From Candidatus Nitrosacidococcus tergens (GTDB taxonomy: Bacteria > Pseudomonadota > Gammaproteobacteria > Nitrosococcales > Nitrosococcaceae), in the NCBI RefSeq assembly GCF_902810445.1, contig NZ_LR778175.1:1062501-1126500 (forward strand): a stretch of DNA of 64,000 nucleotides, read 5' to 3'. Positions 38,351 through 48,420 of this stretch are shown piece by piece. Positions within the stretch are counted from its first letter, which is position 1; every line of letters begins with the position of its first letter. The position numbers and the translations under genes are program-made. The notes beneath the pieces are model-generated. The model was not told where the DNA came from. It did no database searches and saw only the letters and a program-made list of their open reading frames with translations.

Positions 38351-40347
38351 ATGGCAAGTACTACTAACAGGATAATTAGCGTAATAAAAACAAAGCTAAG
38401 ATAACGGCGAATAGTAAGAAATTGGCTACGACTCAAGTAGGTTGCTGATATGCTGATAATATTTGTAATTGGCGTATATAGGAACTTCCAAACAGGATCC
38501 TGTAGGAATCTATGTAAAATAGCGGGATGATTACTTCCAGGGTGCGGAATTTCTACTTGCTCATGTGCTGAAAACACGACTGTAGCAAATACTTTTCGGA
38601 TAGGTTGTGCTAGGCTGGTAGCAGAGTATTGTGCCATATTGCCAAGGTTTGAGTATCCACAACCCCAAAATGGTACTTTACGTACGGTACGAGAGGTAAA
38701 GTAGCGAATTATGATAACCGCAAGACTTGTGGAGACCACAATAAAACTTAACAGCAATAGACCGTTATAAGAATTATAACTTTCTAGCATTGGTGTGATG
38801 GAAACCCAAGAATTATTTGTTTGTGACGATATCTGCCCACCAACTAATATAGTTGTGACTGGTTGAAGCCATTCAAGAATCATTCCCGGAAATACACCAA
38901 CTACTAAACAAAGGATAGCACAAATGAGCATTCCAGAGAGTGACCAGCGATCTGATTCAACAGCTTTAGCAGCAGCTTCAGTACGAGCACGACCTAGATA
39001 GGTAGCACCAAAAGTACGTATAAAACAAGCAGCAGCAAAAGCAGCTGTAAGCGCAAGCAGAACACCCATCGCAGGAATTAATAGTTTTAACCCCATTTGT
39101 GGTAACTGAGGACTAGCGAGAATACTTTGGAAAATCAACCATTCGGATGCAAAACCATTCAGTGGGGGTAATGCTGAAATTGCCATGCTAGCAATAAGGA
39201 AGGCAACAGATGAAACAGGCATGCGATGGATAAGACCACCTAGCCGCTCCATATTTTGCTCTCTAGTTGCTACAACGATAGCACCTGCTCCAAAAAATAG
39301 AGTAGTTTTGAACAACATATGGTTGAGACTATGAAACAGGGAAGCGATCAGTGCTAGCGCAGCAATATTAGTATAGCCACTTGCTTTAAAAATAAGTGCT
39401 AATCCAATAGCAATAAAGATAATACCAATATTCTCAATAGTGCTGTAAGCAAGCATACGCTTAAGATCGGTTTCCATAAGTGCATATAACACACCAATTA
39501 CCGCAGTTATACCTCCCAGTAAAAGAGGAGGCAGACTCCACCACCAAGCAGGATTTCCCATTAGATCGAAAGTAATTCGAATAAAAGCATAAATAGCAAC
39601 CTTAGTCATGACACCACTCATCAGTGCCGAAACATGACTTGGTGCCGCTGGGTGAGCAAGCGGTAACCAAACATGCAATGGAATAAGCCCTGCTTTAGAG
39701 CCAGCACCAATCACCGTCAATATTAGTATCGGCACAGCAAGTTCCGGTGATAGAGAGTGGGTGCGAATAGCCTCAAACGTGTAATCATCAAATGTACTAG
39801 CAGTACTAGCAAATAACCCAAAAACGAACAGCAGGATGAATGCACTAAAACTAGCCATGATTAGATAAACCAATCCTGCATAAATTGTTTTTACTAAATG
39901 ATGATGTGCCATAACTAATGCCCATGATGCTAACGACATTAGTTCCCACGCAAATAGAAAGCTATAGACATCAGCAGCAACAACTACGAGATTCATAGCT
40001 GCAATAAATAGAGGATAGAAAGGAAGTACTCGGTGAGGTTCTGTTTCGTGCTGTCCGTACCCAAGTGTATAGAGAGAAGCACTTGCTGCACCAAAATTGA
40101 TAATAGCAAGAAAAACACATGCAAGTGAATCTAGATAAAAATGCATACCAAGCCAAGGTAGCCCGATTGGGAGAATAATCCGAGATGGCACTTGATTGAT
40201 TGACAATACAGCACTGATACATAGTACAAGAGAGATTATGAAACAAGCACTATATACAATAGTAGTGGCAATATTATGACGGATAAAAGTAAACAATAAT
40301 GGTGCTATACCAAGCAACCCTACAATACACACTAATATTACCAGCAT
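38341..40347 (-). CDS. Antiporter-like membrane subunit (HyfB/NuoL-like)
   Basis: The 668-aa protein has about 16 membrane helices. The antiporter core shows FAWELMSLASWALV (acidic residue), GAGSKAGLIPLHVWLPLAHPAAPSH (about residue 225), YSTIENIGIIFIAIG, and a long C-terminal extension. It is the first gene of the operon. No HyfA, HyfH or formate dehydrogenase gene is adjacent, so the electron donor is not encoded here. A tRNA-Arg lies 80 nt upstream. Confidence 0.88.
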   Translation of the reverse strand: MLVILVCIVGLLGIAPLLFTFIRHNIATTIVYSACFIISLVLCISAVLSINQVPSRIILPIGLPWLGMHFYLDSLACVFLAIINFGAASASLYTLGYGQHETEPHRVLPFYPLFIAAMNLVVVAADVYSFLFAWELMSLASWALVMAHHHLVKTIYAGLVYLIMASFSAFILLFVFGLFASTASTFDDYTFEAIRTHSLSPELAVPILILTVIGAGSKAGLIPLHVWLPLAHPAAPSHVSALMSGVMTKVAIYAFIRITFDLMGNPAWWWSLPPLLLGGITAVIGVLYALMETDLKRMLAYSTIENIGIIFIAIGLALIFKASGYTNIAALALIASLFHSLNHMLFKTTLFFGAGAIVVATREQNMERLGGLIHRMPVSSVAFLIASMAISALPPLNGFASEWLIFQSILASPQLPQMGLKLLIPAMGVLLALTAAFAAACFIRTFGATYLGRARTEAAAKAVESDRWSLSGMLICAILCLVVGVFPGMILEWLQPVTTILVGGQISSQTNNSWVSITPMLESYNSYNGLLLLSFIVVSTSLAVIIIRYFTSRTVRKVPFWGCGYSNLGNMAQYSATSLAQPIRKVFATVVFSAHEQVEIPHPGSNHPAILHRFLQDPVWKFLYTPITNIISISATYLSRSQFLTIRRYLSFVFITLIILLVVLAIWG

Positions 40348-40426
40348 AAGGAATTAAAGGATGTTGGTTTGAATTATGGATATGTTTAGTCAGGCATAAA
40401 CCCTGAAATGAGATTCTGTGCTGGAA

Positions 40427-40503
40427 TGGCGCGCCCGGAGAGATTCGAACTCCCGACCCCCTAGTTCGTAGCCAGGTACTCTATCCAACTGAGCTACGGG
40501 CGC
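40427..40503 (-). tRNA. tRNA-Arg (ACG)
   Basis: The 77-nt gene has acceptor GCGCCCG/CGGGCGC, discriminator G and encoded CCA. The anticodon loop is CTACGAA (anticodon ACG) and the T-arm GAGTTCGAATCTC. In many gammaproteobacteria this tRNA follows csrA and tRNA-Ser(GCT). Here it has the matching orientation but lies 14 kb from them. Confidence 0.96.
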
Positions 40504-40634
40504 TAAGATGATCCCTTATTATGATAGAATAAACAGGAAAATTCAATATACCATTTTTTACTTTCTCAAGAAAAATCTATCAGTTTTTAGGTTGTAGAAC
40601 CTACAATCTTTTAATCCAAGGAGAATTATAGCTA

Positions 40635-42728
40635 ATGATAAATAGAATATTTCTCATTTTTTCTAGATTTTTTATTTTAAATTCTTTCTGTATATTCACA
40701 ACCCCTATTCATGCGGATCAAAAATCTGAGGAAATTAATCAAGCAGCTAAAAAATTAGAATCTATAACAGTAACGGCTCCTTTCCAAGTTGATAACCTAT
40801 TTGATCTAGGTACATCCAAAACTATATTAGAAGGTAACAACTTGCATATGAAAGCAGCAGACACGATTGGTGAAACCTTAAAACAAGAATTAGGTGTTTC
40901 TAACCAATCTTTTGGTCCTGGTGTAGGTAGAGTAATGATTCGAGGTCAAACTGGACCTCGAGTACGAGAGCTGTTTGATAGTATTGGCAGCAACGATGCA
41001 TCATCTATTAGTCCTGATCATGCAACAACAGTTGAACCGTTACTTGCCGAACGGATTGAAGTGCTACGTGGACCAGAATCTCTATTGTATGGTAGCGGTG
41101 CTGTAGGTGGCGTGGTTAATGTGATCAGCAACCTTATCCCAGAATCTCAATTTGAACATATATTTAGTGGTGGTGTGGAACAACGCTATAATAGTGTTTC
41201 TAATGAAACTGCCTCTGTAATGAAGCTAGAAGGAGGTAGGGATTCTATCGCTTTTCATATCGATGGTTTTTACACCAAACGAGATAATATGTCCATTGGC
41301 GGGCAAGCCATTGATGAAGTTGCAGCTCATGTTAGTGATCCTAGCTTACCTAAAAATCTAGAGAACCCCCATGGAATATTACCTAATACCTTTGGAGAAT
41401 CTATAAGTGGATCAGTAGGTGCTTCTTGGGTGGGTAATATAGGTTTTGCCGGGATAGGAGCTAATCATTTAGAGAATAATTATGGTATTCCCCTTGATGG
41501 CACTGGGGATGAAACTACCCGGATTGCACTACAACAAAATAGATATGACTTTAAAAGTAAATTAAATAATCCCTTTGAGTTTGCTCAATCTTTACGAATG
41601 CGTCTAGGTTATACAGATTATCAGCATACTGAGATCACCAATGGTGAAGCTAGTGATTTCTTCATGAATAGAAGCTATGAAGGTCGTATAGAATTAACAC
41701 ATCAACCCCTCAGAGATTGGAATCGAGGCATGATAGGTATCCATGCCATTGCAAGTGACTTTACTGCTTTTGATAAAGGTGATGGAGATACCCTTATCCC
41801 TCATTCTCAAATCAATAATTTTGGCGTGTTTGCAGTAGAAAATTTTGAGACTGATCTCATTACCTATCAGTTAGGGATGCGAGTAGAAAATGATAGTATT
41901 GTCCCAGAAAATTTATCCGGTTTTAACTATACGCCCATTAGCGTTTCTGGATCTGCACTGTGGAAAATCAATCATCAAAGCAGTCTTAATCTAAGTCTTG
42001 CACGTGCTGAGCGTGCACCTCAGGTACAAGAATTACTGATGAATGGCTATCATGATGCTACCCGTAGTTTTGAGCTAGGCAATACCCATCTTAAAAAAGA
42101 AACTTTTTATAATTTAGACTTAGGTTATGAATTCAATAGTAATTGGATGCATGCTGAGTTAAATCTTTTCCATAATTGGGCAGAAAATTATATTTTCCAG
42201 CAACGAAACGGTGAATTGGCTACTGAAGAAGGAAAAATTTGCCCATCTAATGTTTCTTGTGCCCCTGTAGTAGTAACAAGCCAAGCAGCAGCAACTTTTA
42301 AAGGATTTGAAGGAAAACTTGAGTTCCCACTCATGGAAAATCAATATGGATTAGTTAACCTGACCTTATTGAGTGATTATACTCGTGGTCAGTTTACTAC
42401 TGGCGGTGATGTTCCTCGCATGCCACCACTGCGTTATGGTTTTCGAGTAGATTACGCTAAAGATAATAACCTTTCTGCTCATCTACAGGTTCTTCGTGCT
42501 AATCGGCAGAAATATGCAGGCCAATTTGAAGCACCCACAGCCGGTTATATATTACTAGATTTAGGAGCACAGTATCGAATAGAATCTTGGCAAGTTGCAG
42601 AATTTATGATTTTTGCAAAAGGAACCAACCTGTTAAATCAAAATGTTCGTAATGCGACTTCCTATCTACGTAATTTTGCTCCTGAACCGGGACGAGGAGC
42701 GGAAATTGGTATTCGAGCTAATTTTTGA
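40635..42728 (+). CDS. TonB-dependent outer-membrane receptor, ZnuD-like
   Basis: The 697-aa protein has a signal region, a plausible TonB box (LESITVTAPF) and a plug domain (IGETLKQELGVSNQSFGPG, VMIRGQTGPRVRELFDSIG, SPDHATTVEPLLAERIEVLRGPESLLYG). A 22-strand-type barrel follows, ending in aromatic-terminal IRANF. The plug wording RGQTGxRxxxL…SPDHA resembles ZnuD zinc receptors, so metal uptake is a reasonable guess. A strong AAGGAG lies about 12 nt before ATG 40635. It is monocistronic, between tRNA-Arg and the desaturase. Confidence 0.85.
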   Translation: MINRIFLIFSRFFILNSFCIFTTPIHADQKSEEINQAAKKLESITVTAPFQVDNLFDLGTSKTILEGNNLHMKAADTIGETLKQELGVSNQSFGPGVGRVMIRGQTGPRVRELFDSIGSNDASSISPDHATTVEPLLAERIEVLRGPESLLYGSGAVGGVVNVISNLIPESQFEHIFSGGVEQRYNSVSNETASVMKLEGGRDSIAFHIDGFYTKRDNMSIGGQAIDEVAAHVSDPSLPKNLENPHGILPNTFGESISGSVGASWVGNIGFAGIGANHLENNYGIPLDGTGDETTRIALQQNRYDFKSKLNNPFEFAQSLRMRLGYTDYQHTEITNGEASDFFMNRSYEGRIELTHQPLRDWNRGMIGIHAIASDFTAFDKGDGDTLIPHSQINNFGVFAVENFETDLITYQLGMRVENDSIVPENLSGFNYTPISVSGSALWKINHQSSLNLSLARAERAPQVQELLMNGYHDATRSFELGNTHLKKETFYNLDLGYEFNSNWMHAELNLFHNWAENYIFQQRNGELATEEGKICPSNVSCAPVVVTSQAAATFKGFEGKLEFPLMENQYGLVNLTLLSDYTRGQFTTGGDVPRMPPLRYGFRVDYAKDNNLSAHLQVLRANRQKYAGQFEAPTAGYILLDLGAQYRIESWQVAEFMIFAKGTNLLNQNVRNATSYLRNFAPEPGRGAEIGIRANF

Positions 42729-42841
42729 CTGTACGATAAATCAATAATAAATATATTTAATGAAATTTGTTATTAAATTTTAAATTAAATTAACTCATTC
42801 TAATTGCTATAGATAATTTTGATCAATTAATTAAAGAATAA

Positions 42842-43879
42842 GTGATAACAACAAAAAATATAGATACATCAGAAAAAAAATTAGATCCTATAAAATCTTC
42901 TCGTTTACCTAAGGGGTACGTTCCATCACCAGAGCTTAAAAATCAACTTAGAGAGTTAATGCAAACCAATCCATGGATAAGCATAGCAGCATATATAATG
43001 GATTGGGGGATTATTGTAGGAGTAGCAACCATTTCATGGTGGGTATTTTCTATACTCGGCATAGGAATTACCCCTCTATTCATATATTTAATAGCTGCAC
43101 TCATCATTGCTTCAAGACAAAAAGGTTTAGAAAATATGATTCATGAAGCCTCTCACACTAACTTAACTAGAAATCGTAAACTTAACGACACGATATGTTA
43201 TTGGGCAGGTGCCATGTGGCTTCATCCAGGATTAACTCTTGAGGATGAAAGGAAAGATCATGTTGAGGGACACCATGGTTTTTTCTGGGATCCAGTACGT
43301 GACCCAAAGTACCGAGGGCATAAAAGCTCTGGGCTCAATGATCTCCCTCAAAAAACTAAGTGGAGCGCTATATATATCTTAGTACGTGCTTTAGCACGCT
43401 CTTATAGATGGAAACTATTTTCTATTATCAAAGGTGGCTCTTTACTAAAACCAGCTCGATCTTCCTATGAAATGGCTCGTAGAATAGTTGTTATTCTTAC
43501 CATAGTAGCACTAGCTTATCTGGGTCTTTTCACTCCTTTTATTCTCTACTTTTTTATACCAGCTATTTTATTTCTTCCAATAGTTAGCTTTATAGCACAA
43601 ATGTCGGAACATGCGGGAGCAATTGGAGATACTGAGTTTGATAAAACAAGAAATAAACTTGGTTTTATACAAGAGTATTTCTTTCATCCTCATGGAGATG
43701 GCTACCATCTCGTACATCATCTCTATGCCGGTATTCCACATCATCAATTAAAAAACGCTCATAATCTACTCATGCAGGATCCTGTGTATCGAGCAGGAAA
43801 CCATTGCTATGCACTAGGACTATTTCCTAGTAAAAATCGTAGCGTACTTTCCGATCTAGTTCGTACTGAAAGTATATGA
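42842..43879 (+). CDS. Membrane fatty-acid desaturase-like protein
   Basis: The 345-aa protein has membrane helices and histidine boxes of the desaturase/hydroxylase di-iron family: HEASHTN (about residue 100), HVEGHHGF (about 140) and YHLVHHLYAGIPHH (about 288). The reaction may be desaturation or hydroxylation of a lipid; the family cannot be narrowed by eye. GTG at 42842 is the start of the open frame, and the ribosome binding site is weak, so a later start near residue 34 is possible. It is the last plus-strand gene before the defence island. Confidence 0.8.
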   Translation: MITTKNIDTSEKKLDPIKSSRLPKGYVPSPELKNQLRELMQTNPWISIAAYIMDWGIIVGVATISWWVFSILGIGITPLFIYLIAALIIASRQKGLENMIHEASHTNLTRNRKLNDTICYWAGAMWLHPGLTLEDERKDHVEGHHGFFWDPVRDPKYRGHKSSGLNDLPQKTKWSAIYILVRALARSYRWKLFSIIKGGSLLKPARSSYEMARRIVVILTIVALAYLGLFTPFILYFFIPAILFLPIVSFIAQMSEHAGAIGDTEFDKTRNKLGFIQEYFFHPHGDGYHLVHHLYAGIPHHQLKNAHNLLMQDPVYRAGNHCYALGLFPSKNRSVLSDLVRTESI

Positions 43880-43901
43880 AGGTTTAAAACTAGGTTTAAG
43901 A

Positions 43902-44065
43902 TCAGTGATTATTTTTCGTGCAATATGCAATAGGCTGGGCAAAATTGATAAGCGTTGCATTACCCGCTATCTCATAGCCATCAGCTATATCTTTATATTT
44001 TAAAAATAAAATGATTAGGAAACGTTTGAATATAGGCGCATTCTCTAAGCGATATCTGCGTTTTT
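43902..44065 (-). pseudogene. C5-cytosine DNA methyltransferase, frameshifted C-terminal remnant
   Basis: One frame reads SLRECAYIQTFPNHFIFK, matching the Dcm-type motif before the C-terminus (compare VRECALIQTFPPDY in the intact gene at 49610). After a stop the next frame reads DGYEIAGNATLINFAQPIAY, the motif X region. No catalytic half remains. It lies just outside the direct repeat of the defence island and shows that an earlier restriction-modification gene stood here. Confidence 0.65.
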
Positions 44066-44450
44066 TGGCACAGCATGCCGAAGTTGCTAACGTCTGCAGG
44101 AATCGAAGATTGCTGGTCAAGTGCGGCAATTGACGTGCCTAGAGAGGTTCCAAAGTGGTGGGGCGTATTGGACGAAACTATTTTGAACAAAATCCTGATG
44201 AAAACTACTAATGCATACCTCGCCCCGCTCACATATCCAAAAACAAAAATTCCTTTCCATTTTTTGCTAGTTCTTCCCTGCACTCCTCCGCCAAAAAAGA
44301 ATTTATAAGGAAATTTTTGGTTTTGAGTTTGCGTTAATTCTTTCTATCCATTTCTTAATATAGGAAGTTTATTTTTATATGAAAATAGAAATATAATTAA
44401 AAGCGAAATAATAACAATATGGCAGCTGTAATTAATAAAAAATGTATATT
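44066..44450. other. Intergenic stretch between methylase remnant and island edge
   Basis: I see short frames without recognisable domains and no RNA structure. It may hold further decayed sequence from the methyltransferase remnant. Confidence 0.4.
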
Positions 44451-44505
44451 AGCGAGTAGGTATCGAGCTACGAGATGAACTTGATAAGCACTTTATCGGA
44501 TTTTG
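44451..44505 (+). repeat. Left copy of 55-bp direct repeat bounding the defence island
   Basis: This copy matches 54345-54399 at 52 of 55 positions (begins AGCGAGTAGGTATCGAGCT, ends TTTTG). The right copy abuts the 3' end of tRNA-Ser. Bases just after the left copy (…GATAGGGATT) also weakly resemble the tRNA-Ser 3' part. It is a candidate attachment-site duplication. Confidence 0.8.
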
Positions 44506-44582
44506 ATGGGCTGATAGGGATTGCAGTCAAACACTTGATACCGCTTTTAACGTTTTTCAATAGTATTAATATGTTTACTTTA

Positions 44583-47500
44583 TCAATAATGTTCATCCAC
44601 AAAATCTCTTCTCATTTCTCTTTCAATATTCATACTCTCCCAAACTATTTTTTGTTCAAAAAAATCTATGTGTTCTGAATAGTCAAGGATATTGGGGAGC
44701 GAATTAATCATTTTTAAAATATCTTGATAAAACTCTATTTTTTCCTGATGTACAGGAACCCAACTTCCTATGGTACTTGAAATTCTTCCAAATGCTATCT
44801 TCTTCGTAACTTCAATATCCCTGTTCAACAGAAGGAATTCTCGATAGTATTCTACGAACCAGTCTCTAAAATTGGCATATACAACCTCAATTAACATCAA
44901 AACCAATTTTTTATTATCAGGATATTTTTGAGTTAATTTTAAAATAAGCAATTTCATTTTTGGCGCTAAATCAGAGAAGTTTTTTCGGCTATCAAATAAA
45001 GCAAAAATACCTCCTCTTTCAATGATTGAGAAAATACTTTCTTTTTCGTCTATTATTAAGAGTAAATCCTCAATCAATTCCTCATATTCAGGATAGTTCC
45101 ATAATACACTTGTATTAATATCCTTCAACTTAATCTTGGAAGAATATTTTAATCCTACTAAATCATTTTTTAGGCTCTCATTAATGAAAGTCCTGTCCAA
45201 ATCCAATATGGCTTTTAACTCTTTTCCATCATGGTCAAAATAATGGTTCAATTCATGTTGTGCCCAATAAACACTTTTCAAAAGATTTAGATGGTTGGTG
45301 AAATATGGTGCACATTCTTTACAGAAACCAACTCCAAAATTACAATATGTTTTACGAGCTTTATCCAAGATAATGCTTGTTATATAGGTAATGATATTAT
45401 GGCTTTCTAACTCAGGTTTTCCTCTTTTATAGTCTGTAAAAACAGTTTCATATTTTAGATAATCAAGCATTTTATCAATATAAATGTGCTCATCAATTCT
45501 TCGAAAAATATCTATAAGAAGAATTAAGAAATGTTCATCAACCTGTTCTTTTGGTAATGTTGCTACTAATACAGATTCCCAATAAGTTTTTTCCTGAAAC
45601 TCATAATTGTTCATTATGCCCAAAAGTTCTTTCCCAGTCATAATGTTATCAGCCAGAGCAACATTAATAACATGCCCTTTTAATGGAAAAAGGACTGTTC
45701 CGTTAAAGAATAATCTTAAAGCATTTTCAAACTCAGATTTATTCTTTCGTGCTATGGAAAAATAAATGTCCGTAACGGCCGACTCTATATACCAAGGATT
45801 AGTATCTTTCCGTTGTTTATATAAAATATCAATGTTTAAAAGAAATGTCTCTAAACTTTGCCAATCATTTGACTTTACAAAATCATCAAACTTTTTTTGC
45901 TTTTCTTTTTCGGATTCATCAATAGATTTTCCATCTCTATATTCCCAATCTGATTTTAAAAATTTTGATAATTTTTTTATATCTGATTCAATAAACTCAT
46001 TCCAATTTTCAGGAAATACGGTTTCGGTTTCCGTCAGATGCTTGGCAAGTACACATACAAACTTACAATGTGCGTATTGTTTATTATCTAATTTTTCTGA
46101 GATGATTTTTTCATATATCGGCAATTCATCAATATACAAACTTTTATCTATATCACCATCGGGGTAGATTATTTGATTTAATATTTTTTGGCATGGTTCA
46201 TTTTTAGATTCAAACAGATTACATACTTGATTGAGAATGCGTTCTCTTAATTTTATCAATTCATCGGATTTGTATAAATTAAAATTATAAATAGTAAGAG
46301 TATTTCCTTTAGTTAGGCCATCATAATGATGATGCCAACCCAGTAAAGCCTCTGTCAAGTTTAAAAAAATACCATTTGCGAATAATTTTTGGTTATCATT
46401 TAATTTATCATTTAACAAAACATTCAATAAAATATTTTGTCGTATATATCCATGTTCTAAGTCTTCAATTTTATATTGAAAATCTTCGTGAATGAATTTT
46501 AGGATTTCGGGTAATCGAGATGGCTGTTTGTCTAATAATGCTAACGTCAGTTCCAACGAGAGTTTAAGCAATGCATAAGGATGTTTCCAAAAACCTTTTA
46601 AAAGTTCAAAATATTTTGTAGCCGTGGTATGGTCGTTATGGATATAACTAAATTTAAGCGTTTCAGGGTGTTTTTCCTGAGGAAGACTTTCTATCCATTT
46701 TTTCAAATACAATAAGCATTGCCGATCTTTGTAGAGCCAAAATAGTTTATAAAAAGCATACAATTCTTCATCGGATTTTTCCGGTTTTATAACTTCATTT
46801 AGATGAGGCGAAACCAATTCTTTTACGCGATAATAAGCGAATGTATTGTTCACATCGATAAGCGTAATACGGATTCTATTAGAGAATCTCTCTATAAAAG
46901 TAGTAATCCATTCTGCATAATTGATAACGGCAGACTTATCATCAATAAAACATTTGTAGAATGCGTATGTTGCCAAAACTTGGTCTGATACTTTAACTAT
47001 TTCATCAGAATAAACATCTAATATTTCACTATTATGAAGCTCCATTATAGCTGACCATAGGTCATTCCAATTAATTCCAAAGTTAGTTGAAAGAACGTTT
47101 TTCAAATCTTCATTGTTTCTGTCTAAAACACCAAAGAACGAAACAATAGCAAGAGATTTGAGAATTATTGGATTATCAAAAACACCTATCTCTTTTGAGA
47201 TTTTCTTAAAGTATTTTTCATACAGCAATACAGGATTACTTAAATAGTTAGTTTCTGAATCAGGAGTGACGGAATAACTAGCCATTAAAGCAACCCTTGC
47301 ATTACCTTTAGCTAAATCAACTATTTTCCGTTTTATATCACTGTGATATTGAAGATTGGGTAGAGCCGAAACAATTATTTTCTCTATTTCTCCATCCTTA
47401 AATTCAGGTATATTAAGTTCTTTATAAGGATAATCATCCAGTGTAGACGATACTTGTTTCTTAACGTAATCTCTTGACGTGATTATAACTTTTGCTGAAT

Positions 47501-48362
47501 ACGATTTCGAAGCCTCTAATTTACTCAGCAAATAATTTAGATTATTAATCGATTTATTGGCGTCGTCAAACAGTATAATGTACTGTTTATCAGGCAAGAA
47601 AAGATGTTGATAATCATCCCATAATGACACTCCCGAACTTTGAATGACTATTGGTACATAATCGTCTTTTGATAGTTTCTCTAAAATCTTGACTGCCAAT
47701 TTAGATTTTCCTACGCCCGCACCTCCTGACAACAACAAAATATCATATTTTTCAAGAGTTTCTATACTACTTTTAAGTTCTTCCTCTCTACCGAAAAACT
47801 CATTTGTCAGTGAAGGTTGTAAACCTTTGGTTGTTTTTAAAAGAAAATCTTCAAGTGTGAAAATATCTCCCTTTATAATTTGAACCCCTAAATATTCTTC
47901 AGCCAATTTAGGGACTTCGTAAATAAACATTGGGAGATTCTGAATATTCAAAAATTCAAATTGTGTGTTGAAATTGTAAGATTTTACTTTAGCATTAAGC
48001 TGACTGTATTCTTCTGAACTTATTTTCTCATTACAAGCCAAAACGACTTTCTCAATATTTTCTTTTTTTATTGTCGTTACTTCTTCTTTAAAACAATGGT
48101 CTATATCCTTAGCAAGTTTATTAAAAAAAGATTTTGATTCACCGATTTTTTCTTGTGTTGTGCATTCTACAAAAATGTATTTATCATCATTTATAAAAAA
48201 AGAATCAGGAGTGCCCCTGCTTGTTTTTTCCTTTCCTACAACAGCACCAGGAGCTCCTATAAATTTATTGCCCTGTAAATACAACAAATGATTTATAAGG
48301 TTTTGAAAACTTGCCTGATTAATTGCCTTTAAAGCATTCTCTATTTGTATTATTGTATTCAT
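44583..48362 (-). CDS. STAND-type ATPase with N-terminal nuclease-like domain (Avs-like)
   Basis: The protein has 1,259 aa from ATG 48362; the open frame extends 19 codons upstream without a better start. The N-terminal domain (1-150) has a restriction-endonuclease-like pattern with D53 in GTPDSFF and E66 in FVECTTQE. A STAND/AAA-type ATPase follows: FFGREEEL at the domain entry, Walker A GGAGVGKSK (213-221), Walker B YIILFDDA (261-268) and sensor VIITSRDY. The remaining ~850 residues are helical and repeat-like, as in sensor domains. This layout (nuclease, STAND, helical repeats) is that of Avs-type anti-phage NTPases that sense phage proteins, but the family placement is inference. A Bacteroidota-style promoter precedes it. 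Confidence 0.72.
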   Translation of the reverse strand: MNTIIQIENALKAINQASFQNLINHLLYLQGNKFIGAPGAVVGKEKTSRGTPDSFFINDDKYIFVECTTQEKIGESKSFFNKLAKDIDHCFKEEVTTIKKENIEKVVLACNEKISSEEYSQLNAKVKSYNFNTQFEFLNIQNLPMFIYEVPKLAEEYLGVQIIKGDIFTLEDFLLKTTKGLQPSLTNEFFGREEELKSSIETLEKYDILLLSGGAGVGKSKLAVKILEKLSKDDYVPIVIQSSGVSLWDDYQHLFLPDKQYIILFDDANKSINNLNYLLSKLEASKSYSAKVIITSRDYVKKQVSSTLDDYPYKELNIPEFKDGEIEKIIVSALPNLQYHSDIKRKIVDLAKGNARVALMASYSVTPDSETNYLSNPVLLYEKYFKKISKEIGVFDNPIILKSLAIVSFFGVLDRNNEDLKNVLSTNFGINWNDLWSAIMELHNSEILDVYSDEIVKVSDQVLATYAFYKCFIDDKSAVINYAEWITTFIERFSNRIRITLIDVNNTFAYYRVKELVSPHLNEVIKPEKSDEELYAFYKLFWLYKDRQCLLYLKKWIESLPQEKHPETLKFSYIHNDHTTATKYFELLKGFWKHPYALLKLSLELTLALLDKQPSRLPEILKFIHEDFQYKIEDLEHGYIRQNILLNVLLNDKLNDNQKLFANGIFLNLTEALLGWHHHYDGLTKGNTLTIYNFNLYKSDELIKLRERILNQVCNLFESKNEPCQKILNQIIYPDGDIDKSLYIDELPIYEKIISEKLDNKQYAHCKFVCVLAKHLTETETVFPENWNEFIESDIKKLSKFLKSDWEYRDGKSIDESEKEKQKKFDDFVKSNDWQSLETFLLNIDILYKQRKDTNPWYIESAVTDIYFSIARKNKSEFENALRLFFNGTVLFPLKGHVINVALADNIMTGKELLGIMNNYEFQEKTYWESVLVATLPKEQVDEHFLILLIDIFRRIDEHIYIDKMLDYLKYETVFTDYKRGKPELESHNIITYITSIILDKARKTYCNFGVGFCKECAPYFTNHLNLLKSVYWAQHELNHYFDHDGKELKAILDLDRTFINESLKNDLVGLKYSSKIKLKDINTSVLWNYPEYEELIEDLLLIIDEKESIFSIIERGGIFALFDSRKNFSDLAPKMKLLILKLTQKYPDNKKLVLMLIEVVYANFRDWFVEYYREFLLLNRDIEVTKKIAFGRISSTIGSWVPVHQEKIEFYQDILKMINSLPNILDYSEHIDFFEQKIVWESMNIEREMRRDFVDEHY

Positions 48363-48392
48363 AAATACTATATTTTTGTGTAGATAAAGATA

Positions 48393-48420
48393 CAAAATAC
48401 CGTACTGAGTATGATGCAAA
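48393..48420 (-). promoter_or_regulatory. Bacteroidota-like promoter of the STAND gene
   Basis: Upstream of ATG 48362 the minus strand has TTTG, 17 nt, then TATTTTG. This resembles the Bacteroidota pattern TTTG/TTG with TAnnTTTG around -33/-7, rather than TTGACA/TATAAT. The match is imperfect. Confidence 0.45.

Noticed and set aside
44075..44308. 77-codon plus-strand frame between the desaturase and the STAND gene
   Set aside because: It lies antisense to the methyltransferase remnant, which has recognisable motifs; this frame has none.
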